The notes under the pieces are model-generated. The model saw only the letters and a program-made list of their open reading frames with translations, ran no database searches and was not told where the DNA came from. Positions 1-9,583 of a DNA stretch of 33,044 nucleotides are shown here, piece by piece. Position 1 is the stretch's first letter. Each line of letters opens with the position of its first letter. The stretch comes from an uncultured Pseudomonadales bacterium (GTDB lineage Bacteria; Pseudomonadota; Gammaproteobacteria; Pseudomonadales; Azotimanducaceae). Location: assembly GCA_947258825.1 (NCBI GenBank), contig CAMYJX010000073.1, forward strand, positions 1-33,044. Reading direction: 5' to 3'. The position numbers and the translations under genes are program-made.

Positions 1-270
1 CGCCTGCTTCGGGTCGTCCAGATCGGTTTCCGTCAGCTGCAGGTTCTGCGTGCCCAGGTAGGCTACGAGGCCGGGGGCGTTTGCGGCGCCGGTCACCGTC
101 AGCGCGAAGCCCTCTCTGGATTCGCCAATGGTGGTGTTCAGCACCAGGGCGATGAGGCCGACAAGCAGCAGCGGGCCGAAGATGGCCAGAGAGAACGAAG
201 AGATGATCGTTCGTCGGTCTCTGATGTTGTCACGGCACTCTTTCGCGAGGACAACGGCGAACCCGCTCAC
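1..270 (-). CDS. ABC-2 type exporter permease, NatB-like (N-terminal part only)
   Basis: This is the membrane subunit of an ABC exporter, paired with the ATPase gene just upstream. Only the first 90 codons lie in the window; the gene continues past the left edge. The GTG start at 268-270 overlaps the ATPase stop as GTGA, which indicates translational coupling. The visible part begins with a short cytoplasmic stretch containing KECRDNIRDRRT, followed by one strongly hydrophobic segment at about residues 26-45 (ending GPLLLVGLIALVL) and then an extracytoplasmic region. That layout, with a basic helix, a first transmembrane segment and a large periplasmic loop, is typical of NatB/YhaP-type ABC-2 permeases. 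The family assignment rests on this short N-terminus and on the neighbour. The transported substrate cannot be told; NatB proteins were first described as sodium exporters, but that is only family background. Confidence 0.75.
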   Translation of the reverse strand, partial: MSGFAVVLAKECRDNIRDRRTIISSFSLAIFGPLLLVGLIALVLNTTIGESREGFALTVTGAANAPGLVAYLGTQNLQLTETDLDDPKQA

Positions 271-992
271 GGCTCCGCCCCCTGAACGATCTGGATGAAC
301 GCCTCTTCCAAGTTCTCCTGGCCGGTGTGTGCGCTCAGGCTCTGCGGCGTGCCCTCGAAACGCACGCCGCCGGAAGCCACGATGACAATCTCGTCACACA
401 GAGTCGCTACCTCCTGCATGATGTGGCTGGAGAACACGACGCAGCGGCCTTCGGCCTTCAAACCCAGAATGATCTCGCGCAGCGCCCGCGTGGACATGAC
501 GTCGAGCCCGTTGGTGGGCTCGTCGAGCATGACGTTTCCCGGGTCGTGAATCAGCGCCCTGGCCAGCGCCACTTTGATGCGTTGTCCCTGGGAAAAGCCG
601 GCCACACGACGATCGGCGATCTCTCCCATGTCGAGACGTTCCATCAGGCCGTCCATGCGTTCTTTCAAAGTCGACCGCTTCAGGCCGTGCAGGGCCCCGA
701 AATAAGCGATGTTCTCGCGGGCCGTGAGCCTGGTATACAGGCCAGCGGCGTGGGGCAGCACGCCGATGCTGCGGCGGATCGCCATGGGGTCTGCGGCGAC
801 TTCGTGGTCGTCTATCCAGGCCTCGCCGGCGTCCGCTTTCAGGACCGTGGAGAGTATGCGCAGGGTCGTGGATTTGCCGGCGCCATTGGGCCCCAGCAGC
901 GCGGTAATCTGGCCATCTGCGGCGGAGAAGCTTGCATCTGCGACGGCGCGAACGTCGCCGAAGCTTTTCGTGAGCCCCGATGCGCGGATCAC
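267..992 (-). CDS. ABC exporter ATP-binding subunit, NatA-like
   Basis: This 241-residue cytoplasmic ATPase powers the adjacent NatB-like permease. All nucleotide-binding motifs are visible: Walker A GPNGAGKST at residues 34-42, the signature FSQGQ at 133-137 (a common variant of LSGGQ), Walker B running into the D-loop as VMLDEPTNGLD at about 154-164, and the switch histidine in SSHIMQEV at about 190. The start is GTG at 990-992, overlapping the TGA stop of the upstream peptidase. A longer open frame continues upstream, but the ABC fold begins exactly at this GTG and the peptidase occupies the upstream DNA in another frame. The stop overlaps the permease start. The closest family is the NatA group of drug and sodium exporters (CcmA-like COG); the substrate is unknown. 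Confidence 0.9.
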   Translation of the reverse strand: MIRASGLTKSFGDVRAVADASFSAADGQITALLGPNGAGKSTTLRILSTVLKADAGEAWIDDHEVAADPMAIRRSIGVLPHAAGLYTRLTARENIAYFGALHGLKRSTLKERMDGLMERLDMGEIADRRVAGFSQGQRIKVALARALIHDPGNVMLDEPTNGLDVMSTRALREIILGLKAEGRCVVFSSHIMQEVATLCDEIVIVASGGVRFEGTPQSLSAHTGQENLEEAFIQIVQGAEP

Positions 993-2458
993 GGGGTGGG
1001 TCCCAGCAGGTCGATGAAAAACGGCTGTGGCTGCATCCGCTCGATGCAGCCGGTTTCCAGCTCGTCGAGGCGTCCGGCGGTGATGAAATCGCCGATCACC
1101 TGGGGCATGCAGCCTCGACCGGCGACCCCATGGCCCTGGCCGCGAGCGATGAGCTCGAGGTGGTCGTCGAATCCGGCGGCGGCCCGGTGCGCGTACTCCG
1201 GGGGCGTGATCGGGTCGAATTCGCCTGAAAGCAGCAGCGCGGGAACCTTGGAATTCAGCGCCTGCTTGAAATCCTCGTCCAGCGGCCCCGCTGGCCAGAC
1301 TTTGCAGATGGTCTGCAGCGCCCGCACCTGATCGCGCCCCAAATAGGTGGCATCGAGCTCGCGCCACCGGTCGGTGAGATCTCCGTAGAAAGGAACGTCC
1401 TCGGTGCATACCACGCTGTTGTGCATGCCGAAGCTGATGGCGCCGGACACCTGCTTCTCGATGCGCATAGCCTGGCTTGCCAGGGGCACGAAGTTCTTGT
1501 GCTCGGAAGCCTCGCTGATCATCAGCGGTATCAGGGACGCGGTTTCCGGCGCGTAGCTCAGCAGCCGCAGCGTAGAGGCCAGATGCGGGTAGGTGAGCTC
1601 GAATGGCGCCATCCGGCCGGTTGCGGGATCTGCCTGTTCCAGCTGCAGCGGGTTCTCTTTTAGCTGAACGCTCAGTGTTTCCAGCTGCTTGTTGAGCTGC
1701 GGGAAGGCGTTGGCGCAACCCGACTCTTCGCTGCATCTGTCCAGCAGGGCATCCAGCGTGCGCTGGGCGTTGAGGGCGATGTCCGGTCCCAGGAAGGCCT
1801 CCGGCGCCACCACGCCGTCGATGATCAGCGTGCGCACCGATTGCGGATAGCGGCGCACGTAGTGCTGGGCAACGCGGGTCCCGTAAGAGACGCCATAGAG
1901 GTTCCACTGCCGGTAGCCGAGCACCTGCCTCAGGGTCTCGAGATCTTTGACGGCGACGCTGGTCGTAAAGTACCGGGGATCGTTGTCGAGGCTTTCCAGA
2001 CATTGCCGGGTCGCCTGCATGACCAGGTCTTCGGCATAGGTGTCCACGGCGGATTCGAGCATCGGACAGTCGAGCGCGCCGGATCGCCCGGTGCCCCGTT
2101 GATCCAGCAGAACGATGTCCCGCTCTCGCAGCACGCTGGCGAACGCGTGCTGCAGGTCCACGTACAGGCTGACGGAAGAGGCGCCGGGCCCGCCGTTGAT
2201 GATGGTCAGGGCATCAGCGGCCGGCTCCGGGCTGAGCGCGGGGATCCGGGCAACGAACAGGCCCAGCTGCCTGCCATCGGGCTCATCCGGGTTCTCTGCC
2301 ACCTGCAGGGTGCCGCAGTCGGCGCTCACGCGGCCTGAATTCTGGCTGCCGGTCAGCTCGCAGCGGCTCAGGCGCAGCTCCGCTGCAGCCGTGTTGGCGG
2401 TGAGAAGCAGGGCCAAACCAAGCCAGCGGATGGCCGTCGAGGGGCGGGTGGGGGGCAT
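989..2458 (-). CDS. Secreted S33-family alpha/beta hydrolase (tripeptidyl aminopeptidase-like)
   Basis: A 489-residue exported serine peptidase of the S33 type, predicted to remove residues from peptide N-termini outside the cytoplasm. Residues 1-26 form a signal peptide with a hydrophobic core WLGLALLLT and an A-A-A-E boundary. The oxyanion motif GGPGASS is at 89-95 and DQRGTGRS at 119-126. The nucleophile elbow GVSYG is at 189-193 (Ser191). The acid lies in GEFDP (Asp415) and the catalytic His in GQGHG (His443). The C-terminal part fits the TAP-like C-terminal domain. Its ATG follows the ispB TGA with no gap, and its own TGA overlaps the GTG of the ABC ATPase, so it sits inside a four-gene unit. 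The natural substrate is unknown. The pairing with an exporter suggests, as inference only, processing of something the transporter handles. Confidence 0.85.
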   Translation of the reverse strand: MPPTRPSTAIRWLGLALLLTANTAAAELRLSRCELTGSQNSGRVSADCGTLQVAENPDEPDGRQLGLFVARIPALSPEPAADALTIINGGPGASSVSLYVDLQHAFASVLRERDIVLLDQRGTGRSGALDCPMLESAVDTYAEDLVMQATRQCLESLDNDPRYFTTSVAVKDLETLRQVLGYRQWNLYGVSYGTRVAQHYVRRYPQSVRTLIIDGVVAPEAFLGPDIALNAQRTLDALLDRCSEESGCANAFPQLNKQLETLSVQLKENPLQLEQADPATGRMAPFELTYPHLASTLRLLSYAPETASLIPLMISEASEHKNFVPLASQAMRIEKQVSGAISFGMHNSVVCTEDVPFYGDLTDRWRELDATYLGRDQVRALQTICKVWPAGPLDEDFKQALNSKVPALLLSGEFDPITPPEYAHRAAAGFDDHLELIARGQGHGVAGRGCMPQVIGDFITAGRLDELETGCIERMQPQPFFIDLLGPTP

Positions 2459-3484
2459 TCAGCTCAGTCTTGCCTGAGCGTAGCTGGCCAGAGACTCCAG
2501 GGCGTCCCGGTAGGCGTTGTCGGGCAGGGCGGCCAGGGCCGCCTTCGCGTTCAGACATTCCCGCTGGGCGGCGCTCTGAACGTAGTCCAGGGCCCCTGAC
2601 GAGCGGACGACATCAATCACTTCATCCAGCCGGGCAGCGGCAGGATCGGCGATGGCCGTCCGGATGACGGCCCCCTGGCTGGCCGGGGCCATCGCCAGGG
2701 CGCGAATGAGTGGCAGGGTGAGCTTGCCCTCGGCCAGATCGTCACCCACGTTCTTACCCATGGCCACGGCATCGCCGGCGTAGTCCAGCCAGTCGTCCAT
2801 CAGCTGGTAAGCGAGGCCGAAGCTCAGCCCGAACTGCTTGAGGGCCTGGATTTCGTTGCTGTCATCGCTGGCCAGCACGCCGGCCGTATGCGTGGCAGCC
2901 TGGAACAGCAGCGCGGTTTTGCAGCGAATGACCTCGCGGTACTCGGCTTCGGTCAGATCGCAGTTGCCCACGTTGGCGAGCTGCAGCACCTCCCCCTGAG
3001 CAATGGTGTTGGTGGCATCCGAGAGGATGGCCATGATGTCCATGCTGTCCAGCTCGACCATCAGCTGAAACGCCCGGGAATACAGAAAATCGCCCACCAG
3101 CACGCTGGGCGCGTTGCCCCAGGTGGCGTTTGCCGTTGCCCGCCCGCGGCGCCGATCGGAGCGGTCCACGACGTCATCGTGTAGCAACGTTGCCGTGTGC
3201 AGGAACTCGATGACGGTGGCGAGGCGGATGTGATCGTCGCCGGCGTAATCGCAGCAGCGGGAACCCAGCAGTACCAGCAGAGGCCGCAGCCGCTTGCCCC
3301 CGCTTTCCACGATGTACTGGCCGATCTCCTCCACCAGCGCGACGTCAGAGGTCAGCTGCCTGGGAATCAGCGCGTTGACACCCCGGAAGTCCTCGGCTAC
3401 CAGTTCATAGACCGGTGCCAGGACGCCCTGCCTGGAGGCTTCCTTGCTGACGGCTTCGGCGGCAATGGCGATCTGTCCAGGCAT
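2459..3484 (-). CDS. ispB: Octaprenyl (polyprenyl) diphosphate synthase
   Basis: A cytoplasmic trans-prenyltransferase that extends farnesyl diphosphate with isopentenyl units to make the side chain of ubiquinone. Both aspartate-rich motifs are present: DDVVD at residues 103-107 (first, substrate-Mg binding) and DDWLD at 230-234 (second). GGKRLRP at 62-68 and the GKNVGDDLAEGKLTLP region near 242-257 are also typical. The protein is 341 residues, slightly longer than E. coli IspB (323) because of an N-terminal extension. I chose the ATG at 3484. An upstream ATG in frame at 3616 would add 44 residues of unconserved low-complexity sequence lying in the regulatory gap. The gene diverges from rplU, the usual gammaproteobacterial arrangement, and leads directly into the peptidase gene with TGA-ATG contact. 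Chain length (C40 or other) is not decidable from sequence. Confidence 0.93.
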   Translation of the reverse strand: MPGQIAIAAEAVSKEASRQGVLAPVYELVAEDFRGVNALIPRQLTSDVALVEEIGQYIVESGGKRLRPLLVLLGSRCCDYAGDDHIRLATVIEFLHTATLLHDDVVDRSDRRRGRATANATWGNAPSVLVGDFLYSRAFQLMVELDSMDIMAILSDATNTIAQGEVLQLANVGNCDLTEAEYREVIRCKTALLFQAATHTAGVLASDDSNEIQALKQFGLSFGLAYQLMDDWLDYAGDAVAMGKNVGDDLAEGKLTLPLIRALAMAPASQGAVIRTAIADPAAARLDEVIDVVRSSGALDYVQSAAQRECLNAKAALAALPDNAYRDALESLASYAQARLS

Positions 3485-3582
3485 GATGAAATTCCGTTCC
3501 GGTTCCTGGTTAAGTCGTTGTAATCGAAAATCTTTGCCCTTAGAATTACGCGCCTTTCGCGAGGGCCCTCCCTGAAGTCCTT

Positions 3583-3609
3583 GAAATTCAGGAAATTTCC
3601 TTGAATTTC
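3583..3609. promoter_or_regulatory. Near-perfect palindrome in the ispB-rplU divergent promoter gap
   Basis: The 212-bp gap between the divergent ispB and rplU genes holds a 27-bp dyad. GAAATTCA (3583-3590) leads into the exact palindrome GGAAATTTCC (3591-3600), then T and TGAATTTC (3602-3609). The two 13-base arms match perfectly apart from one extra T. It is AT-rich within GC-rich DNA and about 100 bp from each start codon. This is the geometry of an operator for a dimeric regulator, though it could also fold as an RNA hairpin. A weak -10-like TAATAC at 3663-3668 may serve rplU; I see no convincing -35 box for either gene. Confidence 0.4.
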
Positions 3610-3696
3610 CCGACAAAGACGGCGGACAGCGCAGGGAATTTTCGAATGTCGACGCGGCATTGTAATACAGGCTGGGTCGGTTCAGGAGTACGAGTT

Positions 3697-4008
3697 ATGT
3701 TTGCGGTATTTGCGAGCGGTGGCAAACAGCACCGGGTAACTGAAGGTGAGGTCCTCAAGCTCGAGAGGCTGGACGCCGAGCCTGGCCAGGAAGTGGTCTT
3801 CGATAAGGTTCTGCTGGTGGCAGATGGCGACAACGTTTCGGTGGGCCAACCTTACGTCGACGGCGGCAAGGTGACTGCGGAGGTAATGAGTCACGACCGC
3901 GGCAAGAAGATCCGTGTGATCAAGTTTCGCCGGCGACAGAACTACATGCGCCGTCAGGGGCATCGGCAATGGTTCACCGAGGTCCGCATAACGGGCATCA
4001 ACGGCTGA
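3697..4008 (+). CDS. rplU: 50S ribosomal protein L21
   Basis: L21 binds 23S rRNA in the large ribosomal subunit. The protein is 103 residues, the same as E. coli L21, and has the typical opening [14 protein letters not shown], the middle segment KVLLVADGD and the basic C-terminal region [15 protein letters not shown]. The start is ATG at 3697, preceded by CAGGAG at 3683-3688. An in-frame ATG at 3601 would add 32 residues not found in the family. It is followed 13 bp later by rpmA, its usual partner. Confidence 0.97.
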   Translation: MFAVFASGGKQHRVTEGEVLKLERLDAEPGQEVVFDKVLLVADGDNVSVGQPYVDGGKVTAEVMSHDRGKKIRVIKFRRRQNYMRRQGHRQWFTEVRITGING

Positions 4009-4021
4009 GGAGGATTGATCC

Positions 4022-4291
4022 GTGGCACATAAGAAAGCAGGCGGCTCTACGCGCAACGGCCGCGATTCGGAATCGAAACGGCTGGGTCTGAAGAAGTCCG
4101 GCGGCCAGTATGTCAAAGCCGGGAACATCATCGTCCGGCAGCGCGGAACCAAGTATCATCCCGGACCAAACGTCGGTTGCGGTCGTGACCACACCCTCTT
4201 CGCCAAAGCGGAGGGTCACGTCAAGTTCGTGACCAGGGGCAAGGAAAACCGCAAGTTCGTCACCGTCGAGCCGGTGGCGTCACCGGCCTGA
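4022..4291 (+). CDS. rpmA: 50S ribosomal protein L27
   Basis: L27 lies near the peptidyl transferase centre and its N-terminus reaches the tRNA acceptor ends. The 89-residue protein starts [15 protein letters not shown], the conserved N-terminal arm that needs no cleavage in proteobacteria, and contains [22 protein letters not shown]. The start codon is GTG at 4022-4024, set by an ideal ribosome-binding site AGGAGG at 4008-4013 that overlaps the rplU stop region. A rho-independent terminator follows just 6 bp after the stop. Confidence 0.97.
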   Translation: MAHKKAGGSTRNGRDSESKRLGLKKSGGQYVKAGNIIVRQRGTKYHPGPNVGCGRDHTLFAKAEGHVKFVTRGKENRKFVTVEPVASPA

Positions 4292-5539
<1,248 letters not shown>

Positions 5540-5546
5540 TGGGCGA

Positions 5547-6731
5547 ATGGGCGCTTCAGGGGATGATGATGACGTCGGCAATGACCAGCATCGCGAGCAG
5601 GCCATGCGCCGGCAGGTGGCCGGCGCGCAAACCGTCGTCATCAAGATCGGCAGCGCGCTGCTGACCGACAGGACCAGCGGTCTTTCCAGAGCACGGATCG
5701 ATGAATGGTGCGCGCAGATGAGCGGCCTGATGTCGGAAGGCCGGCAGCTGCTGCTGGTGTCCTCCGGTGCCGTTGCCGAAGGGGTGCAGCGTCTGGGTCT
5801 CGCTCAGCGACCGGCGACCGTTCACGGCCTTCAGGCCGCCGCCGCCGTGGGTCAGATGGGCCTGGTGCAGGCCTACGAGGGCGCGTTCTCGGCCCGTGGC
5901 CGGCATACGGCGATGGTGCTTCTGACCCACGACGATCTTTCCGACCGGCAGCGCTATCTCAATGCCCGGGCTACCCTTGCCGAGCTGCTCAAGCTGGGCG
6001 TGATCCCGGTCATCAACGAAAACGATACCGTTGCCACCGACGAGATACGCTTCGGCGACAATGACACGCTGGCGGCCCTGGTCGCGAATCTGCTGCAGGC
6101 TGAAGCGCTGGTGATCCTCACCGACACGGATGGCCTTCACGATCAGGATCCTACGCTGAACCCGCAGGCGCCCATCGTTTCCTGGGCCGACGCCTCAGAT
6201 GCTCGCCTCGATGCGAAGGTGGGGGAAGGCGTCGGCGACCTTGGTCGGGGCGGCATGGTGACCAAGCTCAAAGCCGCGCGCATCGCGGCTCGGTCCGGCG
6301 CGCATACCGTCATCGCCGGCGGTCGTCAGCCCGACGTGCTGACCCGGGTGCTGCGTGGCGATGCCGTCGGTACCCTGTTGTCCGCCTCGGTACTGCCGCT
6401 GGACGCGCGCAAGCGCTGGATCGCGGGTCATCTCAAGCCCAGGGGAGACCTCGTGCTGGACGAGGGTGCGGTGCAGGCGCTGCTGACCAGAGGGGTGAGC
6501 CTGCTGCCGGTGGGCGTGGTGGCGGTTCGCGGCCGGTTTTCCCGCGGGGACGTGGTCCGCTGCGTGGCGGGCGATGGACGGCTGATCGCACAAGGTCTTG
6601 CCAATTACTCCAGTGCGGAGGTGGCAAAGCTCGAGGGCGCCTCCACCTCCGAGATCCGCGCCCGGCTCGGCTTCAGCCTGGAGCCGGAGCTGGTGCATCG
6701 TGACAATCTGGTGCTGATGGCTACTGTTTAA
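5547..6731 (+). CDS. proB: Glutamate 5-kinase with PUA domain
   Basis: Catalyses ATP-dependent phosphorylation of glutamate, the first and feedback-controlled step of proline synthesis. The kinase core includes [12 protein letters not shown] near the N-terminus, the SSGAVAEG motif, and [25 protein letters not shown] for substrate and nucleotide binding. A C-terminal PUA domain follows from about residue 290 ([17 protein letters not shown]). At 394 residues it exceeds E. coli ProB (367), partly because the ATG at 5547 adds an acidic extension. An in-frame ATG at 5604 matches the family start better, but 5547 has the purine-rich AGGGAG upstream and lies 7 bp from obgE. The start is therefore uncertain by 19 codons. 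Proline synthesis also needs ProA, which is not in this window. Confidence 0.93.
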   Translation: MGASGDDDDVGNDQHREQAMRRQVAGAQTVVIKIGSALLTDRTSGLSRARIDEWCAQMSGLMSEGRQLLLVSSGAVAEGVQRLGLAQRPATVHGLQAAAAVGQMGLVQAYEGAFSARGRHTAMVLLTHDDLSDRQRYLNARATLAELLKLGVIPVINENDTVATDEIRFGDNDTLAALVANLLQAEALVILTDTDGLHDQDPTLNPQAPIVSWADASDARLDAKVGEGVGDLGRGGMVTKLKAARIAARSGAHTVIAGGRQPDVLTRVLRGDAVGTLLSASVLPLDARKRWIAGHLKPRGDLVLDEGAVQALLTRGVSLLPVGVVAVRGRFSRGDVVRCVAGDGRLIAQGLANYSSAEVAKLEGASTSEIRARLGFSLEPELVHRDNLVLMATV

Positions 6732-6732
6732 C

Positions 6733-6780
6733 AGCCCCGGGCGGTTCAGTAGCCCCGGGCGGTTCAGTAGCCCCAGGCAG
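6733..6780. repeat. 18-bp tandem repeat between convergent proB and rpsT
   Basis: Two exact copies of AGCCCCGGGCGGTTCAGT (6733-6750, 6751-6768) are followed by a partial third, AGCCCCAGGCAG (6769-6780). Each unit carries the self-complementary CCCGGG. The block fills almost the whole gap between the proB and rpsT stop codons. No T-run suggesting a classical terminator is visible. Confidence 0.85.
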
Positions 6781-6787
6781 CAGGGTG

Positions 6788-7057
6788 CTAGGAGGCTTTG
6801 AGTGCGCTTACCGCGGAATGCAGGCGGGATTTGTGTCTGGCGGCCTTGTTCTTGTGCATGATGCCCTTGTCGGCCATCCGATCGATGACGGGGATGGCGC
6901 TGGTCAGGGCTGCATTGGCAGCTTCGTGGTCGCCGGAAGCAACCGCGGACTGAACCCGCTTGATGTAGGTGCGAACCATCGAGCGCTGGCTCGCGTTGTG
7001 CCCGCGGCGCTTGTCTGACTGGCGCGCGCGCTTTCGGGCTTGTGGGCTGTTGGCCAA
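6788..7057 (-). CDS. rpsT: 30S ribosomal protein S20
   Basis: S20 binds 16S rRNA early in 30S assembly. The 89-residue protein is highly basic and begins [18 protein letters not shown], with the conserved [15 protein letters not shown] near the C-terminus; E. coli S20 has 87 residues. The ATG at 7057 is preceded on the minus strand by GGGAG. It diverges from murJ and converges with proB, the arrangement I recall from Pseudomonas. Confidence 0.97.
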   Translation of the reverse strand: MANSPQARKRARQSDKRRGHNASQRSMVRTYIKRVQSAVASGDHEAANAALTSAIPVIDRMADKGIMHKNKAARHKSRLHSAVSALKAS

Positions 7058-7110
7058 ATCGGTCTCCCGGGAGTCTCAATTTCGAAGGCGCGGTAATATG
7101 CCGCCGGGTT

Positions 7111-8582
7111 ATGGGTATGTCAACCGAATCTGAAGTGACAGCAGAACAGCCGCCAACTCAGAACGTCGCTGCGCAAGGCACCGTGGTAGCGGGCATGACG
7201 CTGCTGTCGCGTATCTCCGGCTTCGCCAGGGATATGGTGCTGTCTTATTTTTTCGGCGCGGGCCTGGTTGCGGACGCGTTCTTCGTCGCTTTCCGCATCC
7301 CCAATTTCTTTCGTCGGCTGTTTGCCGAGGGCGCTTTCAACCAGGCTTTCGTGCCCGTGCTGGCCCGCTACCGTGACGAGCCGCGGGCATCCTTTCTCGG
7401 CTTTGTGGCCGCAGTGCAGGGCAACCTCATTCTCGCGCTTACCGGCGTGGTGCTGACGGGCGTGGTTTTCGCGCCGGCGCTGGTCAGCGTCTTCGCGCCC
7501 GGTTTCTGGGACAAACCAACCCAGTTCGAGCTGACCACGGCCATGGTGCGCATCACCTTCCCGTATCTGGCATTCATCTCGTTGACCGCCTTTGCCGGCG
7601 CCCTGCTGAACAGCTTCCATCGCTACGCGGTACCGGCCTTTACTCCGGTTCTGCTCAATCTGTCGCTGATCGCAGCCATGCTGTTCGCGGCGGATCTGTT
7701 CCAGCAGCCGGTTTTTGCGCTCGCCTGGGGCGTGTTCTTCGCCGGCGCCGTGCAGTTGGCCTTCCAGTTTCCGTCGCTGTTCCGCCTCGGCGTGCTGGTA
7801 ACACCGCGGGTCAGCCTTGCGCACCCCGGCGTCCGCCAGGTGGGCAAGTTGCTGTTGCCCGCGGTCTTCGCGGCCTCGGCCGGTCAGATCAACGCGCTCA
7901 TCGACACCATTCTTGCCTCGACGCTGACCACCGGCAGCATTTCCTGGCTCTACTATTCAGACCGGCTGCTGGCTGGGGGTTGCGAATGGGCCTGCTGCTG
8001 GGCATTCCGGCTGCTGTAGCCCTTTACGTGCTGGCATTGCCGCTGATCTCCACCATCTTTTTGCACGGCGCCCTCACATCGCTGGATGCCCGGATGGCGG
8101 CGCTTAGCCTGCAAGCTTTCGCGGTGGGCGTGCTGCCTCTGGTTCTGGTTAAGGTGGCTGCCCCGGCCTATTTCGCCCAGCAGGACACGTCCACGCCGTT
8201 TCGCTACGCGTGCGCGGCCGTCGTGACCAACATCGCGCTCAATCTGGCGCTGTTCTGGTGGTTCGGCCACGTCGGCCTGGCATTGGCTACCTCGGCGTCG
8301 GCCTGGGTGAATGCCATGCTGCTGCTCAGAGGCGTCGTAGCGCGCGCCCTCTACCAGCCCACCCCGCAGCTCCGGCGTACCGGGGTACGGGTAAGCGTCG
8401 CCGCTCTTGCTATGGGTCTGGCGCTCTGGGCGCTGCTGCCGGAGGGCATGCAGTGGCTGCAGATGTCTGCCATGGCCAGGGCATTCTGGCTGCTGGCGGC
8501 GGTGGTCGGTGGCAGTGGCGTATATCTGCTGGTGCTCGTGGTCTTGGGCGAGCGACCGAAATCGCTTCTGCATCGCGTCTAG
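7111..8582 (+). pseudogene. murJ: Lipid II flippase MurJ, broken by an internal frameshifting deletion
   Basis: MurJ flips lipid II across the inner membrane for peptidoglycan synthesis and is normally essential, with 14 membrane helices. The first frame (ATG at 7111 or 7117) is a good MurJ: SRISGFARDMVLSYFFGAG, DAFFVAFRIPNFFRRLFAEGAFNQAFVPVLARY, up to SWLYYSDRLL near 7970. It then runs out of frame and stops at 8019. The family sequence resumes in another frame from TGG GGG TTG (7974, WGLRMGLLLGIPAAVAL) and continues to the natural end at 8582. In E. coli MurJ about 36 residues (MEFPSGV onward to the residue before WGLR) separate these two points. They are absent here, so about 106 bp are missing; 106 leaves remainder 1 on division by 3, matching the frame change. 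Programmed frameshifting would not restore the lost helix. Either a true pseudogene or an assembly error. Confidence 0.85.
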
Positions 8583-8597
8583 ACGCGTCCAAGCCTT

Positions 8598-8603
8598 TAT
8601 AAT
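8598..8603 (+). promoter_or_regulatory. Consensus -10 box upstream of ribF
   Basis: An exact TATAAT lies in the 29-41 bp gap between the murJ stop and ribF. No good -35 hexamer is seen 16-18 bp upstream (GCGTCT). Transcription would start near 8610, leaving a leader of only about 14 nt to the ATG at 8624, or a leaderless message if the ATG at 8612 were used. Confidence 0.5.
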
Positions 8604-8623
8604 GCGCGGCTATGGTGAATCGA

Positions 8624-9583
8624 ATGGAAGTTATCGTTGGGCTGCACAACCTGAAATCCAGGCATCGCGGCTGCGTGCTCACGATCGGCAATTTTGATGG
8701 CGTGCACTACGGCCACAAGATGCTGCTCGATCACCTGGTGGCGAAAAGCGATGAGCTGGACGCGCCCAGCATGCTGCTGACGTTCGAGCCAACGCCGCGC
8801 GAGTACTTCCGCGGCGATGCGGTTCCGGCCCGGCTGACCCGCTTCCGCGAGAAGATCACCCTGCTGCAGCAGACGGAGCTGGATCGCGTGCTTTGCCTGC
8901 CGTTCAACGATCGCACGGCAAACACCCCTGCAGAGTGGGTGATCGAGGAGCTTCTCGATCGACTTCTTGGCGTACGCTATGTGGTGGTCGGGGACGATTT
9001 CCGGTTTGGCAAAGGCGCCCACGGCGACTACGACATGCTTAAAAGCGCAGGCGATCGCTGCGGGTTTGGCGTTTCTCTGATGGGCACGCTGACCTTCGAT
9101 CACGAGAGGGTGAGCAGCTCGCGCATCAGGGAGGTGCTTTCCGCCGGAGATTTCCCGCTGGCCGAACGGCTGCTTGGTCACCCGTACTTCATCATGGGGC
9201 ATGTCATCTATGGCCGGCAGCTGGGCAGACAGCTGGGTGTTCCCACGGCCAACATTCCGCTGCAGCGCTATCGGGCGGCGCTGGAAGGCGTGTACGCGGT
9301 GACGGTATCCGGTCTGGATCGTCTTTATCACGGCATCGCCAACATTGGCATCCGGCCGACGGTCGACGGCAAGGAGCCGCTGCTGGAAGTCCACCTGTTC
9401 GACTTTGAGGGTGATGTCTACGGCCAGCTGCTGACCGTGGAGTTCAAGCTGAAGATTCGCGACGAGCGCACCTTTGATGGTCTGGATGCGCTCAAAACCC
9501 AGATCGAAAAAGACATCGCCACGGCCCGGGAGTGGTTCGACAACGCCATCGAAGACAACGCCAACGAAGCTGACAGCACATGA
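8624..9583 (+). CDS. ribF: Bifunctional riboflavin kinase / FAD synthetase
   Basis: Converts riboflavin to FMN (C-terminal kinase) and FMN to FAD (N-terminal adenylyltransferase). The N-terminal domain shows TIGNFDGVHYGHKMLL with its HxGH nucleotidyltransferase motif, VGDDFRFGKG and SSSRIREVL. The kinase domain shows GRQLGRQLGVPTANIPL (PTAN motif), GVYAV, IANIGIRPTV and LEVHLFDF. I chose ATG 8624 because MEVIVGLHNL aligns with the E. coli start, and GGTG at 8614-8617 is a plausible ribosome-binding site. An in-frame ATG at 8612 adds four residues. Length is 319 residues versus 313 in E. coli. The stop overlaps lspA as ATGA. The usual next gene, ileS, is missing. Confidence 0.95.
   Translation: MEVIVGLHNLKSRHRGCVLTIGNFDGVHYGHKMLLDHLVAKSDELDAPSMLLTFEPTPREYFRGDAVPARLTRFREKITLLQQTELDRVLCLPFNDRTANTPAEWVIEELLDRLLGVRYVVVGDDFRFGKGAHGDYDMLKSAGDRCGFGVSLMGTLTFDHERVSSSRIREVLSAGDFPLAERLLGHPYFIMGHVIYGRQLGRQLGVPTANIPLQRYRAALEGVYAVTVSGLDRLYHGIANIGIRPTVDGKEPLLEVHLFDFEGDVYGQLLTVEFKLKIRDERTFDGLDALKTQIEKDIATAREWFDNAIEDNANEADST

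Noticed and set aside
993..2003. N-terminal extension of the NatA-like ATPase frame, upstream of GTG 990-992
   Set aside because: The extension is Arg/Ala-rich shadow of the S33 peptidase gene; the ABC domain begins at the GTG that overlaps the peptidase stop.
7960..7990. Programmed ribosomal frameshift in murJ
   Set aside because: There is no slippery heptamer, and a frameshift would not restore the roughly 36 missing conserved residues.
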